From Antitrichia curtipendula (taxonomy: Eukaryota; Streptophyta; Bryopsida; Hypnales; Leucodontaceae): 64,000 nucleotides of DNA. A program made the translations under genes and the position numbers. Positions 33,726-46,802 of this stretch are shown piece after piece (the first letter of the stretch is position 1; every line of letters starts with the position of its first letter). The stretch covers positions 5,270,001-5,334,000 of the forward strand of contig OX579633.1 in assembly GCA_951230915.1 (NCBI GenBank). The letters are read 5' to 3'. Below the pieces are notes generated by a model. That model was not told where the DNA came from and did not search any database. It was given only the letters and a program-made list of their open reading frames with translations.

Positions 33726-34700
33726 CATCAAGGATAGTCATTATTGTATTAATAGATTTGTGTCACATGAATAAGAGAAGAATGACAACTCTAGATGTAG
33801 GTTTTGAAATGAAAATGGGGTAGAAGTTATAATTAGGTATACTTACAATAGAGAGTTGAATACAATAAGCCTCTCCTTATATGGTGATTCATACACACAA
33901 GCCCATTGTTTGAACAAACAAGAAATTACGGACTAGATAATGCTTGAGAGCCAGGAGGCTCAAGAGCATTATGGGACATAATGCTAAGTCAAATAGTTCA
34001 TCACAAACATCCGTATCTATACTTTTCTCAAATCTAAAGGCTAGGTTGAATCAACTACCTTATTTGTCCTCCCCAAGTCATTCTGCTCGGGGTGCATGTA
34101 AAAAAAAAGCCCCCTATTTTGTGCTTGATTAATTTATCTTCTTTTCTTCTTCTATCTATTTTGGGGCCTCTAATTGCAAGTACGAATTTAAAATTTGCAA
34201 ATTTTTTTATGCATGGCAAATAACTTTTTTTAGCCCTTTCCATTGGGGACAAGCAAAGGGGGCGATTATAGGGCTTTTTTTTTCTCATTTTTTATAATGT
34301 GCCAAAGCGGTAATATAAAATGTTATTGTGGTGCTTTAAATTTGAGCATTCATCCACATATTGGATAGGAAATATCAAATTTGCACATATTACATGCCTC
34401 TAATTATGTTTTCATCTACAATCTCGCAATTTTATCCATGATTTTTTAATTTGAAATTTTTTGGCAAAAAACTTCATGTTTTTTTGCCATTTTTTAGCCA
34501 ATTTATTTTTTCTAGTGCAATTAGGCACTAGAAAGCCCCCCCCCCCCCCCAAAAAAAAAAAAAGACTTGCTCAATTCATCTCCGCCAAAAAGAGGTTCTG
34601 CATTATGAGTTATAATGCTTTTCTGACTCTCCAATGGAATGGTGACAAATCTACCTTGAAAACCGGACTTGGCATTATGTAACCACAAACTTTTGAAAAA
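33726..34700. other. Intergenic stretch with poly-C/poly-A run
   Basis: Begins with unit 2-like text (to about 33,905), then unique AT-rich DNA. A C run followed by an A run lies at about 34,536-34,564, a likely site of assembly or sequencing uncertainty. No gene is seen. Confidence 0.5.
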
Positions 34701-35001
34701 GGTGAGGTAACTACATCTAAAATAGCACAAATAAGCAATTATTTGTTATATAATGGTTGTCATTATAGTATTGAAAAACTTTTGGTGGGATCTTGTTGGA
34801 AGCCAAAAGGAAATTTTAGATTCTCTAAGAATGTATATGTTGAACACTATATCAATAAACTACAAATTTTCAAAGTGTTGAAAATAGAGTTAAAGATAAC
34901 CAACCATAGACCCTCACAAATAGTAGAAGTATATTTTAGGCAAGAATCTAGCCTATGCGATTTTAGAAAGCGTGCAATTTAAGGTGTAGTTACCTTAGAA
35001 G
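34701..35001. repeat. Candidate MITE with AGGTAACTAC ends
   Basis: Left GAGGTAACTACATCTAAAA and right TTTAAGGTGTAGTTACCTTA are imperfect inverted repeats about 300 bases apart. No clear target duplication. The 79-codon frame inside is not recognised. Confidence 0.45.
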
Positions 35002-37350
35002 GTAATACTTGTTTAACCCTTAACCAATGAGGTGGTCACTGTGGAAATGATCTGTTTTAGTACCGCGGGAATTGTTGGTTTAAAAAAAAAAAGCCAAAAC
35101 ACTCATTGGAAAATCAAACTATTGTAGAAGACCTTCCCTTTTCACACAAAATTTGGAAGATGAATAGTTGCACTTCTGTCCTCCATGGAGAGATTTTTTT
35201 GTCATTCATTGGCCGGAAAACGTCCTCCGCGTCGTTTATGAATTAAAACTGAAATGCCTGCACAGAAACGCCATGGCAGAGAGGACAGCAAGAATCCTGC
35301 AATTCTAGTTTTTGCACATGCCTTGTGCAATTGAAAGTTGGACGTCTTTGTTGAGCCTGGAAAATCAAAGAGCAGTACAACAGCATTGATGTTCATAATG
35401 TGATAGGTCTGGACCAGAATTATTGGTGTACAAAAAAGATTCAATACCCTCAGTATACTTGTATCAAAAAATATACATTGCAAAATATATCATGTATGAG
35501 TTAGGTTAGAATTTTGTTTTTGAAAATTTGGTACCCATAATTGGAAAATTTTGGGGACAAACTTGAAAACCAGTAATTAGTATTTCTGGTTCAATACCCA
35601 CATACAACATATATATTGGTCAGGTAATTTGTCATTTAAATAAAATTATAAAAAATTTGTTGTTGGGGTTGGATGATTTGAAAATATTCCTAGGTATCCG
35701 AATTATTAATGAAGGATATTAAATCTATATGCTAGAGATAAACTAGAAGCTAGAAAACAAGGGTGTAAACAACAAAAAAAAATGTGTGCAAAAACTAGAA
35801 ATATGCACACAACCTAAGTTTTTCTTAGTCCATGTGGCAATATAATATAGATGACAAAAGATTACTAAACAACCTCCACGCTGAAGATGTAATGAGTACC
35901 TTCATCAAGTCTACCTTGGAGATTGAAAAGAAACACAACAAGGTAAAAAGAATTGGGCATTAGCCACACATCCTTATTGGATTTGTGAAGGAAAATAAAA
36001 TCCCTAGTTTACTTGTGTTGGTTTCTTAGCAGGTATGCAAGCACCTTGTCCAATACCTTCACTTGGCCCTTCTATATGGGTTGATACCTTAAAACCTACT
36101 TCCAACATTGTTCTAGATTCAACCTTATATCTACAAAGAAGACAAAAGTATTTGGTGAGTGATTTCAAGGGTCACTTAGAAACCTAGGATGTAGTGATTT
36201 GTCTAGTAATATGATCTTTTTTTGGTTGACTATGTGGGTGACAAGTCTTGTCCTTTGATTCCTTTGACTACCTAAGATGATCTATTGGTCACTGGACATA
36301 TTTATATTTATTAGATTCACACTATTTCTACTTGCCCAAAATTGGCTTGCACTTGGGCTATTGAGCCCCGACTCATTACATTCTCTTTGACATGTTGTGA
36401 TTGATTTTTGTGTTGCCCCATTATGATTAGCGGTCCTCTAAAGGAAAGAACTTTGAAAGTGAAAATTGATTTTTGAGCCGAAGAGCTGTACCTCCACTTC
36501 AACAAGCAAGCCTCCATTCTTCAAAACAAACACATTACTCCAAGGCTTCTTTTATCCAAATATCAAACAATTCATGAGACTTGGAGTAATGGGTGCTCAT
36601 ACCTCAATATATTGGTGATTGAGACGCTGGGAAGTCTGACCTGGTCATGGCAAACTGATGTTGCCATTCGAGGAGACGGCAGTTTCTAAATCATAATTCT
36701 GCGTTCACGAGCAGATTCTCTGGTTGATTTTTCAAGGCTATCAGGTAAATGATCGATTTCCGCCTTCAAATGCTCCTTATCTGCTACGAAGCTCGCGTTG
36801 TAGAATCACCAGAGAAAAACGCGATCATTACATGCCTCCATGCCTAACTATGTCACTGCGAGTAGAGATTCATGTTGCCCTGTTGAAGCTATCGACATTC
36901 AATCATGGTGGTAATTGTGGCCGGAACCAAAACTACTTAAGCTTCTTCTTTCACTTGATGACCTTTGGCATTGAACACTCTCTTCATTTCCAACTGCATC
37001 AGGGACAAATGGAGACCGAAATGGAGACCGAAATACAGTCTCACCTAAGTTCACACCTTGACAGCTTCATGAGAGATACAAGGTCTGTGGAATAAGAGAG
37101 GTTCAGTGTACATGTGTGTGTATCATATGTCCGATTCCGAACAGCAGTAGCAAGCAAGTCCGTCGACACCATTTCCAGACAGACGTTCAGGTCTACAAAG
37201 GGCAGGCCTAATGAATTTGCATCTCTTTGCAAGAGTCACTTCGACTCAATTGCAGAAACGTCAACAAGCTTTCTGTAGGAGTTGCTCTCAGAGATGGAAA
37301 ATCAGCAACGATTTGAGTGCACTGCACAAACTGAAGAGCCATAGCCGCAC
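35002..37350. other. Intergenic stretch 3' of the glycosyltransferase
   Basis: 35,330-35,520 duplicates 20,860-21,060. A 12-base unit (ATGGAGACCGAA) is repeated near 37,008-37,033. G+C rises from about 36,600 towards the glycosyltransferase. A 123-codon plus-strand frame at 36,724-37,095 shows no domain, and I do not call it. The last few hundred bases probably hold the 3' untranslated region of the gene to the right. Confidence 0.45.
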
Positions 37351-38996
37351 TTACGGGCATGGCGCGGATGCTAACCGACTGTCGTGAAGGAGACGAACAT
37401 AAGCTTCAAAACTTCTGCATGAAGACCCTCCCGAAGCTCCCACTTCTCGAGCTTTGGCCCTCAGTTTCTGAACATTCTCTCGCACAACTTTGCCTTCCGC
37501 CTCGTGCAACAAGCTCCTCGCCTTCTTCTCAATCTCCTCTTTAGTCACAAACGACACCGGCCTCGCCTCCTCGCTTTCTAGCTCCTCTCTTGTGTACGCT
37601 CTTCCCTTCAACTCAATCGCCACTTTCACCGCGTCCACCAAGAACCTGCAGGACAGCAATCAATCGAGGGAGAGAGAGAGAAATTGATGAATGACTGCGG
37701 GTGGTAGAGAGGAATTGAAACAAACCTGCGATTCAAATGCTGCTCGGCGAGTTTCGGCCATGCGAGCACGGGAACACCGGCGATGACGGTCTCCAGCGTA
37801 GAATTCCACCCACAGTGGCTCAAAAACCCACCCACTGACGGATGCTCGAGGATCCGCATTTGCGGCGCCCATCCGGAGTAGCACAGCCCGCGCTCCCTTA
37901 CGCGCTCCTCAAATCCTAATGGAAGAAACTCCGTTACGGACTCTGTTTCAGACGCCGCAGAGAAGGTGAATGCGTTCGGTGGTCGCACAATCCACAGAAA
38001 CGACACCCCACTCGCCTCTAATCCCAGCGCGAGCTCCCGCAACTGGGGTGCCGAATGTGTCGCTCTGCTTCCAAACGAAACGTACAGAACAGAATTCGAG
38101 GCTCGAGTGTCGAGCCAGCTGATACAGGGGTCGCGATCGGTCTCCTCCGGCGATTCGTTGTTATCGTTGACAGAAGAGTCTGGCAGCAATGGCCCAATGT
38201 CGAGAACACACTTCGCTTGCACATCTGGGGATCCGAGGACGTCGTTCCGCAAGGCGTCCAGCACGGGCTTCTCGAGGTCGTAGAAAGTGTTGATCAAGAT
38301 CACGTCTGCTTCTCGAAATCGGTTGTAACGAAACCGCATCCACTTGTACATGGACGGAGTCCAATACGGCGAGGGGAGATCCAACGCCGTTGTCGGTGGG
38401 AGACCGGGAATGTCATCGAAAATGAGCTCTCTCGTTTCGCGAGTGATAGGAAACAATCCTTTTTCGAGGAGACGCTGCGACTGCAATGCGCAGGACAGCG
38501 ATGAGGCAGGGGAGACGTACAGCAAATGCTTCGCTATCCGCAACCTGTCCGCCACGTCTTGCGACCAACACTCAAACATGTCATGTAAAATGCACACCGG
38601 TGGAGTCGCGGGGTGCACTCCGCGTAGATTTTGCGACGCCGGCGAGGTGAGATCCCTGATGGTCGATTCCAAGAGATCGATCACTCGACGCTCCTCCGAT
38701 GAAACCTCCCGCATGCGCACCTGCCAGTCCTCGTGGGAGAGCTCGAGCGAAGTCTTGTCACGCAAGCCGACGATGCGCAGAGGGTAGCCTTCTTGAGAGG
38801 TGAAATCCGTGGTCCCGAGGGAAGCTCGAAGCTCCAGGAGATGCTTGTCCGAGGTGACGATGGTGGCGACGACGCCCGCGGTTGCCAAACGCCGCGCGAA
38901 TGGCAGAAACGGGATGAAGTGACCCGATGCGGACCCCGGGACTATCACGACGTGCGGTGCATCCGCCCACTGGCTCATCACAGCTTTAGACCCCAT
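37351..38996 (-). CDS. Family 1 UDP-glycosyltransferase (two exons)
   Basis: Exons 37,726-38,996 and 37,351-37,645, with an 80-base GT-AG intron (37,646-37,725) splitting an Arg codon (CGC-AG|G-TTC), give 521 residues. The ATG at 38,996 begins MGSKAVMSQW. The catalytic His is expected at residue 26 (GSASGHFIPF) and its Asp partner at residue 139 (CILHDMFECW). The 44-residue PSPG sugar-donor box is complete at about 376-419: it opens WAPQMRILEHPS, contains HCGWNST, and ends WPKLAEQ, with the final Gln usually linked to UDP-glucose. Family members transfer sugar from a UDP-sugar to small lipophilic acceptors in the cytosol; the acceptor cannot be told from sequence. Exon 2 encodes the C-terminal helices (VAIELKGRAYTREELESEEA). 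It is richer in G+C than its surroundings and shows no lesion. Confidence 0.93.
37646..37725 (-). other. Intron of the UDP-glycosyltransferase
   Basis: 80 bases, donor CGCAG|GTTTG and acceptor CCTGCAG|GTTC on the minus strand, with a pyrimidine-rich tract before the acceptor. Splicing joins NRR to FLVDAV in frame. Confidence 0.9.
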
Positions 38997-39773
38997 TTGC
39001 TTCCGCTACTCGATTGATCACACAAACGCAATTCAAAGCTTACACTGGGAACTCATCGAAACCTCAAGTGAAATGCTCCAGCTCGTGCTCCTGCTGCTAC
39101 TGATTTTCGTGCTTACGATGTACGCAATTCCAGACGCTTGTCGAGGTAATAAATGGAAGACCAGCTCTGGCGTGGACATGGGTAGCTCCTTCTGACAATC
39201 CTGCAAGTTAGTCCAGAGATCGCCGTGGTACAGGCAACTTTGGAAATGTCGACCATTGAATATCGATGCGACCAGTAATCGTTGCCTTTCCAGTCGCAAT
39301 TTCAAGCAGATCACCTTCCGTGGAGGAGCATCTCAGAAAGAGATGGACAAGCCTGTCGAGGGTCCTTGAAACGGACTCCCTGCAATTTCACGAAGAGGAG
39401 TCTGAAGATTCTGAAAGTTATTTGGACATCTTTGAGGACTTCAAGGAGAAAGACATAACTGGTGCGAATGTGGGCTTTGTGATCGTGGGAAACTTGAGGA
39501 TTGTTTGTGGATTTGTGGGCTGCACAGGAGGCAAGGCAGAGGTCCGAAGAATTGGATGCACGCACTAATGTTCGAAGCAGCGCTGCTGACAAAGTTGGAA
39601 TTAGACATTGATTGTGTTTGTTTAACGTTGGTACGACGCGGGGGTGACCCTGGAAATCATGCATTGTGTAACCGTGAGAATCATTGGAATAAAATAATCC
39701 AAAAGTACTCATTGGAAGTCAAGCTCCTGTAGATGTTCTCCACTTTCCACAAAAAATTCCAAGGATGAATATA
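38997..39773. promoter_or_regulatory. 5' flank of the glycosyltransferase
   Basis: Contains the promoter by position. A plus-strand frame of 100 codons at 39,266-39,568 (an acidic stretch EEESEDSESYLDIFEDFKEK) has no domain that I recognise and overlaps a longer minus-strand frame, so neither is called. Confidence 0.4.
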
Positions 39774-40194
39774 GTAGAACCACCCATTATCAACCGGCCA
39801 CCAATAACCAACCTGTTGGGTGCAACTATTTCCAACCAAGGCTCGTACAGATTCCAACCATAGTTTGAAATTAGATTTTTTCTCTTTTGCAAGGTTGGCA
39901 CTATAAAGTCATGACACATGTCTTGATTTAGTGAACAAGAAAGTAGGAAGCAGTGAGTGGGAAAGTAGTTATAGAATGGTCGAAATTGAAAGACTCTATA
40001 TCTTGGATATGGGTTGAGGCCAACTTTTGGCTTCCAAAATTCATAGTAAATTTAGTTTAAGGAAAAAAATCATGAAAACTTGGCAATGTTCATCATTTTT
40101 ATCTTCCTACAGGATTGTAAATTCATATTGCCTTTTACTGCTCCAAAACATATGCAGAATTGCTTAAGTGGTTGACAATGGGTGGTTCTACCAT
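39774..40194. repeat. Candidate MITE with GTAGAACCACCC ends
   Basis: Left GTAGAACCACCCATTATCAA (about 39,776) and right GACAATGGGTGGTTCTACC (about 40,174) are nearly perfect inverted repeats of about 21 bases, about 420 bases apart. No coding capacity. Flanking ATA may be the target. Confidence 0.6.
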
Positions 40195-41717
40195 AGTTGT
40201 GGTCTTGTCCTACACTAAAAAATTCCTTGCCATTCATCGGACACTTATTGTCCACGGCGTCCTTCCTGGATAATTGCAGAAGCATTAGTACTTAATAATT
40301 TAAGCGATTTTGGAGCGGATGGTGAGGAGTATGAGGTAGTGGATTTTTTTTTCATATAGGAGAAGATAAGAAATATGGGGATATCAAAATTTTCAGAATT
40401 TTATTCCCATAATTGAAATTATTGTGAATTTTGGGAGGCAGAAAGTACTCTTGATCCATAGCCAATATCTACAGTCTTCTAATTTCAATCATTCAAGGAC
40501 TATTTTTCCACTTTCTACTTCTTACTTTCTTGCTCACTACTTTGGGACATGTTTCTTAACTTTATTAGTTTCAATCTAGAAAAAGACAAACATTAGAAGA
40601 TTTTTCAAGCCTGTGAAAGATTGTGAGTTCCCAGAGTTCTCGGATGGTAGGAACTTGGCCATCGCAACAATCTGACATGGCCAAGAGATTGCCACATCAA
40701 ATAATATTAATTAATTAGTTTTTTAAAATATTAAAATAAAAACTAAAAGAAATAAAAATATTTTTAAACTTTAAAATAATTTTTATTAATTTTTATTATT
40801 TAAATAGTTTTTAAATATTTTAGGATCTAGTTGGGCCGCCATGGTTTACAATAAGGGGAACAACCTCAAAATGGTCTCTTAGAGGTCCAAAAAAAATACC
40901 TAATAAAAAACACATTCTAACTTCTAAGCTTGAGTTTTAGCCTAAAGTTGGAAATAGTGCACCCTACAAGTTGGATACTGGGTGTGGTTGACAATTGGTG
41001 CTTTGACCTTAGTGAGTCGTGAATTCTTCACAGCTAGCTTGATAGATGAGACTTTGCTTAATTCATGCTTGCAAGATGAAGGCTTCAACAAAATGTAAAA
41101 AATAAATTTAACTTTTGTGCAAATTTCATGTTTCAGACTTCCCACCATTGATGTGCTAGAAGACTCATATAACTTGGAATTCACAAAATTAGTAAGAAAT
41201 GGACTCCATTTTTTTCAAAAGCACTTTTTATCTGAGGATGCTAGCCTATGAGCAAGGTAGTCACTCAAAAATGATTTAATTTTTCATTCATTTTTTGTCT
41301 CAAGAGTTCCGTGAATGGGATTTGTTTTGGATGGTGTTGGAAATTGCCTCATTGAGGTATTTCTAATTTTTCTGCATAATTTTGAAATGATTTAACCAAG
41401 TTATTTTTAAAGTGATTAAATAAAGTATCCCTAAGTTGCTATTGTTTTCTATTTTTTTGAAACAAAAAATTGACCTACTCCATTGTCCCTTTGAATATTT
41501 ACTACACAAATAATGATATTTAAGGTTATCTTTAGAAATTGATATAAAAATGCTATAAATATTTATTCTTTATTCTTTATGAATATTTTTTTCAACAATA
41601 TTATTTGAGATCCTTCTCTTTAAATAGTATTGATATCTATCTTTTGGTAAAAATATTTGATCATCAAGAATAAATATTTATAGAATTTTTGAATCAATTA
41701 GTGTAGATAGCACTTAA
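40195..41717. other. AT-rich intergenic stretch
   Basis: 40,610-40,830 (TTGTGAGTTCCCAGAG, CATGGCCAAGAG, then TTTTTAAA-rich text) resembles 53,995-54,190 and is probably a dispersed repeat. No gene is seen. Confidence 0.45.
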
Positions 41718-41825
<108 letters not shown>

Positions 41826-42195
41826 AGTGAAAACTAAATCTTATTCCAACTAGTATAACTATCACTATTCTATCCAAATCATGTGAATTTTCTTGCCAAA
41901 ATGGGACTAAATAGATTATTTTCTACCATTGACTAGTCTTAATCTTTTTGAAAAAGAATCCGTTCATTGGCGCACCAAATATTTGTTGTACACCATATAG
42001 GCATTCTATAGTGAATGTCAAATTTTTGACTCACTTACTTCTTGGTTGTCATCTATTTAAAGAAAAGTCATTGTAATCAATAAAGGTTTTCTACTATGTT
42101 TTCATAAATAACACTTCAAAATTGATATTTCTAGTAAAAGTACTAAATTATAGAAAAATAACCCAACATTTTTGAACATATGTAATTGTAGGATC
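41826..42195. other. AT-rich intergenic stretch
   Basis: Nothing recognised. Confidence 0.5.
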
Positions 42196-43138
42196 TTAAC
42201 CCCTAAAGGTTTTTGACTATGTTTTCACCAAAACCACTCCAAAACTGCCATATCTAATACTAGTGCCAAATTTTAGAAAAAAAACATTTTTGGACACTTG
42301 TAACCATAGGATTTTGTAGTAAACTTGTTTAAGAAGATGTGGAAAAAATTTCAGAATTTTCCTCATAGTGGATTGCAAGATAATAGCATTTGAATTGACA
42401 AAAATCCTTTTTTTGTCCCTGCCAAAAAACGGGCAGCTGCCCTTCACAAGGTCACATTTGTATGAAAAAATGTCCAAAATGATGGTTACTCTTTGGATTT
42501 ATTCTTCAAGGCAAGTTGGCTACATGTTTGAAAAAATTTCAGATCATTTGGAATTGTACAACATATAGGAAAAAAATAGTAAGTAGGAAGAGGTAGAGAA
42601 TGATTCAAAACACTAAATTGTCAAGAATTTATTTATGAAATTGAAAAATGCCAATTCCAACGATTGTAATGTTGTAATAAACAATCTACACCCAATGTTT
42701 TTATTTTCTTTCAAAAATTTTGAAAATCGAGTTAAATAAAGGACTTCAAAGTTTATTTTAGAGTAGAGATTCCATAACTACCCTCAAACTAAGAATCCTC
42801 ATAACTTTTGACTCATTGATCACAATGGAATGATTCAAAGCCTCCCACGTACATATAAATCTAAAGAACCAATTTCAAATTTTAGTTTTTTTTAAAAGTG
42901 ATTTTTAAAGAAGTTTTTTTTGCTGCCCGGCTGCCCGCCGAACAATGAAAATGACATATCATGCTATAACTATTTAACCATGTATTCAAAAGTTACGAAA
43001 ACTGTTGGACCTTAAAGCTACTCCTCGGGCACATCTTATGTAAAAATTTCAAAGAAAAAAAAGAAAAATTCCGGTCATAGTGAGCTGCCCAAAATCGCTA
43101 TGCTGTCAAAAAACGGTGTTTGGTCCTTTAGAGGTTAA
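42196..43138 (+). repeat. Family P inverted-repeat element, copy 2
   Basis: Begins TTAACCCCTAAAGG and ends CCTTTAGAGGTTAA (943 bases). Same internal landmark order as copy 1, including CGGGCAGCTGCCCTTCACAA and GGCAAGTTGGCTACATG, then CAAAAAACGGTGTTTGGTCC near the end. Confidence 0.78.
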
Positions 43139-43535
43139 AGTACATTGATTTGGAAAGATGTTGAAAAAAAATTCAGAAATATCCATTGTGTAGATTGCAA
43201 GATATCAACAGTTGAAGTGACAAAAATCTATTTTTTTTGGTCTTGCAATAAAATAGGTAGCTGCACTTCACAAAGTCACATCCATATGAAAAAAATCTAA
43301 AATGGTGGTGCATCTTTGAATTCATTTTTCAAGGCAAGTTGGCTATATGCTTTGAAAAAATTCAGATCATAAATTTGAAATTGTACAACATATAGGAAAA
43401 AAATAGTAAGTAAAAAGAAGTAGAAAATGATTCACAATACTAAATTGAAAAATTCCAATACCAATGGTTGTAACATTGTAATAAAAAATCTACATCCTAT
43501 AATGGGTTTGTTTTCAAAGAATATTGAAATTTGAA
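43139..43535 (+). repeat. Family P fragment between copies 2 and 3
   Basis: Carries the central landmarks (a GATTGCAAGAT phrase, TAGCTGCACTTCACAAAGTC, GGCAAGTTGGCTATATGC) without either terminus. This makes a local tandem cluster of two full copies and a fragment. Confidence 0.65.
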
Positions 43536-44474
43536 TTACCCCCTATAGTTCTTTGACTATGTTACTATATTATCACCAAAAATGCTCAAAAACTGCCATT
43601 TTTAGTACAAATACCAAAATTTTGAAAAATATCATTTTCAGATACATGTAACCATAGGATCTTGTATTACACTAGATTGAAAAGATGTGGAAAAATTTCA
43701 GAAATTTCCAAATTGTGGATTGCAAGATATTAGTGTTTCAAGTGACAAAAATCCTATTTTAGGCCCTACAAAAACCTGGGCAGCTGCACTTAACAAGTTC
43801 ACATTTGTATGAAAAAATGTCTAAAATGATGGTGTTTCTTAAAATTCATTCTTCAAGGCTAATTGGCTACATGCTTGAAAATTTTCAAATCATTTGGAAT
43901 TGTACAATGTATACAAAAGAAAAAAAGTAGAAAGATGTAGAGAATGATTCAAAATACAAAATTGTTTACAATTTATCTATGGAATTGAAAAATGTCAATC
44001 CCAATTGTTACAGTCTTGTAATAAACAATCTACAACCAATGTTTTTTATTTTTTTCCAAAAATATTGAAAATTAAATAAAATAAAGGACTTCAAAATTTA
44101 TTTTAGAGTAGAGAATCCATAACTGCCCGCAAACTAAAACACCTCATAAATTTTGATTCATTAATCAAAGTGGAATGATTCAAAGCTTTCTATGTATATA
44201 TAAATCTAAAAAAACAATTTCAAAATTTTATTTTTGAAAAAAAAAGTTTTTTCAGATATGCCTAGATTGCCCAAGTTGAAAAACAAACCACATGTTAGGC
44301 CATAACTTTTGACTCATATTTCCAAATGTCCTGAAATTTAGTATACACAAAAGATATTCCTCATCTACACCTTCTATTAAAATTTGGGTTAAGAACGTGG
44401 AAATCTCTAGTCACACATACCTGCCCATAATATCTATGTTGCCAAAAAATGCAACTTGGTCCTTTAGGGGTTAA
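43536..44474 (+). repeat. Family P inverted-repeat element, copy 3
   Basis: Begins TTACCCCCTATAG (degenerate) and ends CCTTTAGGGGTTAA (939 bases), same orientation as copy 2. Internal landmarks are conserved; no frame. Confidence 0.75.
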
Positions 44475-45387
44475 ATAAAGGACTTCAAAGTTTATCCTAG
44501 AGTAGAAATTCCATAAGTACCTGCAAACTAAAATTTCTCATAACTTTTATCTCATTAATCATAAGTGTATAAAGATTCAAAGAGCAAGATTGTGTACAAT
44601 TGAAAGTGCTCGTTGAAGTTGTTGACAAGAAAATGAAGAATATTTGGTTAGCTCCAATTCAATAGGAAGGTGGAAAATGTGGATGAAGCACAGTGGGATT
44701 GGCATTTGACTATACCTTATGGAAATAACAGTGTAAACGTTTTTGTTTGGTATAGAAGAGATTTTTTTACACATGGGGGATGGAATTTGGAAAGCATTGT
44801 GTGTGGATTTTTGATTGTAGATGATGTGGGGCTAGAGGAGATCAAGGAGGAAGCTTGGACGGATGTTGATTATTGTACAACATTGTAGAAGTTACAATAG
44901 TAGATGGCAGGCATACATAGGTAGATTGTTGTGCTTTTGTTTCCACCATGAATACATTTCAAGGAGGAGATGAGAGAAAAGATGACACTACCACTAGAAT
45001 GTACATGGAGGAGACGCATATGGATGTTCCAATTGTGGACAATATGGACATACGTTTATGATTTGTGAGATGGTGGGCGAGTACAATGTAGCATGCAAGC
45101 AATAGGAGATATTGCAGTCTTAAAGGTGCATCCAACTAAGTCAAGGGTGGTACAAAATCTATGAGGAGGTTGTGAGTAAGTAGCACTAGTTTTCATAGAT
45201 TCATAGAGCAAGGGACAAATGCTTTCTGTAGTAGATTGAGTGGAGAGAATCCCTATGGATATGCAAAGGTTGATTACTACATATTTACTGAAGAAATAGG
45301 GTCTAGTACCAATTGGCATTACAAACTTCTTTTGTAAGTAATCAAATGATTGTGTTGGATGGTTCAATAGCTTGTACTTGCTTCTTA
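44475..45387. other. Intergenic stretch with a zinc-knuckle gene remnant
   Basis: In the plus frame at 45,025-45,066 the pattern C-X2-C-X4-H-X4-C is seen (CSNCGQYGHTFMIC), ending at TAG after NVACKQ. A 72-codon frame at 44,670-44,888 (DWHLTIPYGNNSVNVFVWYR) lies upstream. Together they may be the remains of a zinc-knuckle transposon or gag-like gene. The match is a short motif only. Confidence 0.35.
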
Positions 45388-45883
45388 TAAGGTAAAACAG
45401 CCCATTACGGACCAAATGGGGGGTTTGCCCTCATGTCATTACTGAAATTTTTTAATTTTTTTCTCATACAAAGACAAGTGATAGAAATGGTGAGAGCAAT
45501 TGAAATTATATTTTTTCAACAAAGTGTGAATTTGTTATAAATTTCTGAAGTGTTCTACCCATCATGGCTAAAAGAGCCTGTAGAATACCCCAAAACCAAC
45601 AAAAATTATATCCATAACACTCATCTAACTCACCTATTGCAGTCACAATATTTTCTAAAACAGAAGGCCTAAAAAAACCACTTCCTACAATGAATTAACA
45701 CTAGAAAGCTGGAAGTTCCTATTGTGGTTACTAATTACTCCATTCCGGATACCTAACCCATTGATTGTAAAGCAGATTTGATTCACCGGAAGAAAACCAT
45801 GATTCATTAAAAGAAAACCGTAATAGGGTTATTCCTAGGAGTCCGTAATGGGTAAAAGGTCCGTAATGGGCTGTTTTACCTTA
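45388..45883. repeat. MITE with perfect 26-base inverted ends (family Q), copy 1
   Basis: The left end starts TAAGGTAAAACAGCCCATTA and the right end finishes TAATGGGCTGTTTTACCTTA; the match is perfect over 26 bases. 496 bases, AT-rich interior, no frame. A diverged, reversed copy lies near 53,457-53,934. Confidence 0.82.
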
Positions 45884-46802
45884 CAACACATTATAAGAGG
45901 TGTATTGCACACAAATTCAAGTGGAATGAGCTTCAATGCTAGTCAATGTGAATTCTAAAATAAGAGAGGTTCAATGTATTGATGCAACTTATATGGAACC
46001 CTCATCACCCCATATGGTACAATCTAGAATAAAAGAGAAGGATGAAGATATACTCGAGGATGAAGAGGAGGATGAAGAGGAGGATGTAGAAGATGGCAAA
46101 GATTTGCATTTAGTAGATACAGTGGTGAGAAAAGGATATGAAGTAAGAGAGGGAGATGCACATAATTCAAAATATGATTCATCATATGTAGAAGGAAAGA
46201 ATGAGGAAGAAGAATAGGAGGAGATAGAGGAGGATGAAATAGAATAAGATTTATCGAACTCTGAAGAAGATTGGTCTAACTCAAATGATGGTTCATCAAA
46301 GTCTTTTTCTAATTCATTACAATAAAAAAAGGGTTTATCAAATAGAGTAGTCCTTTGAGAAGGAAGACAAAAAGGCATGAAAAAAATGGTGCTGGTTCAT
46401 AGGCCATCAAGAAAAGTGGAGACTGCAATTGCAATTCCACATAGTGTTGTTCAAAGCGTTAAGTTGTATCTTTGATGGATGAAGTTCAGAAGGTGGATGG
46501 ATTTGAAAAGCATGTAACACCTAAAGAAGATGATATGAAAGACATGGATTTGGAGAAGGTATGTGAACTTTGTCCTATCACAAGGAACCAAAGGCAAGAA
46601 GACACTCATGGAAAAAAATAGGAGACAATATGCAAACAAGAAGTAGCAGAAATAGTTAATTCAATTGACACTACCTCCCCCCCCCCTATTCTTTGGATTT
46701 TAGCAACAAATATACATGTTTTTCAAAACAAGAACACGAAGATGGAATTGTAGCCATAAGAAGCATAATGAAATTGGATCTTCTATAAATGTTTGGATGT
46801 GA
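45884..46802. other. Intergenic stretch with decayed acidic frame
   Basis: A plus frame at 45,936-46,217 is rich in Glu/Asp (EDEEEDEEEDVEDGKD) and runs on past TAG and TAA codons to about 46,320 in the same style (DLSNSEEDWSNS). It may be the 3' part of a dead gene. No family is assigned. Confidence 0.3.

Noticed and set aside
36724..37095. Plus-strand frame of 123 codons next to the glycosyltransferase
   Set aside because: No domain, biased composition near a short tandem repeat, and no splice or start context I could support.
38055..38504. Plus-strand frame of 149 codons opposite the glycosyltransferase
   Set aside because: Shadow of a G+C-rich coding exon; no recognisable domain.
42196..44474. 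Satellite or centromeric repeat
   Set aside because: Units have defined inverted termini and occur dispersed in both orientations, which fits a transposable element better than a satellite.
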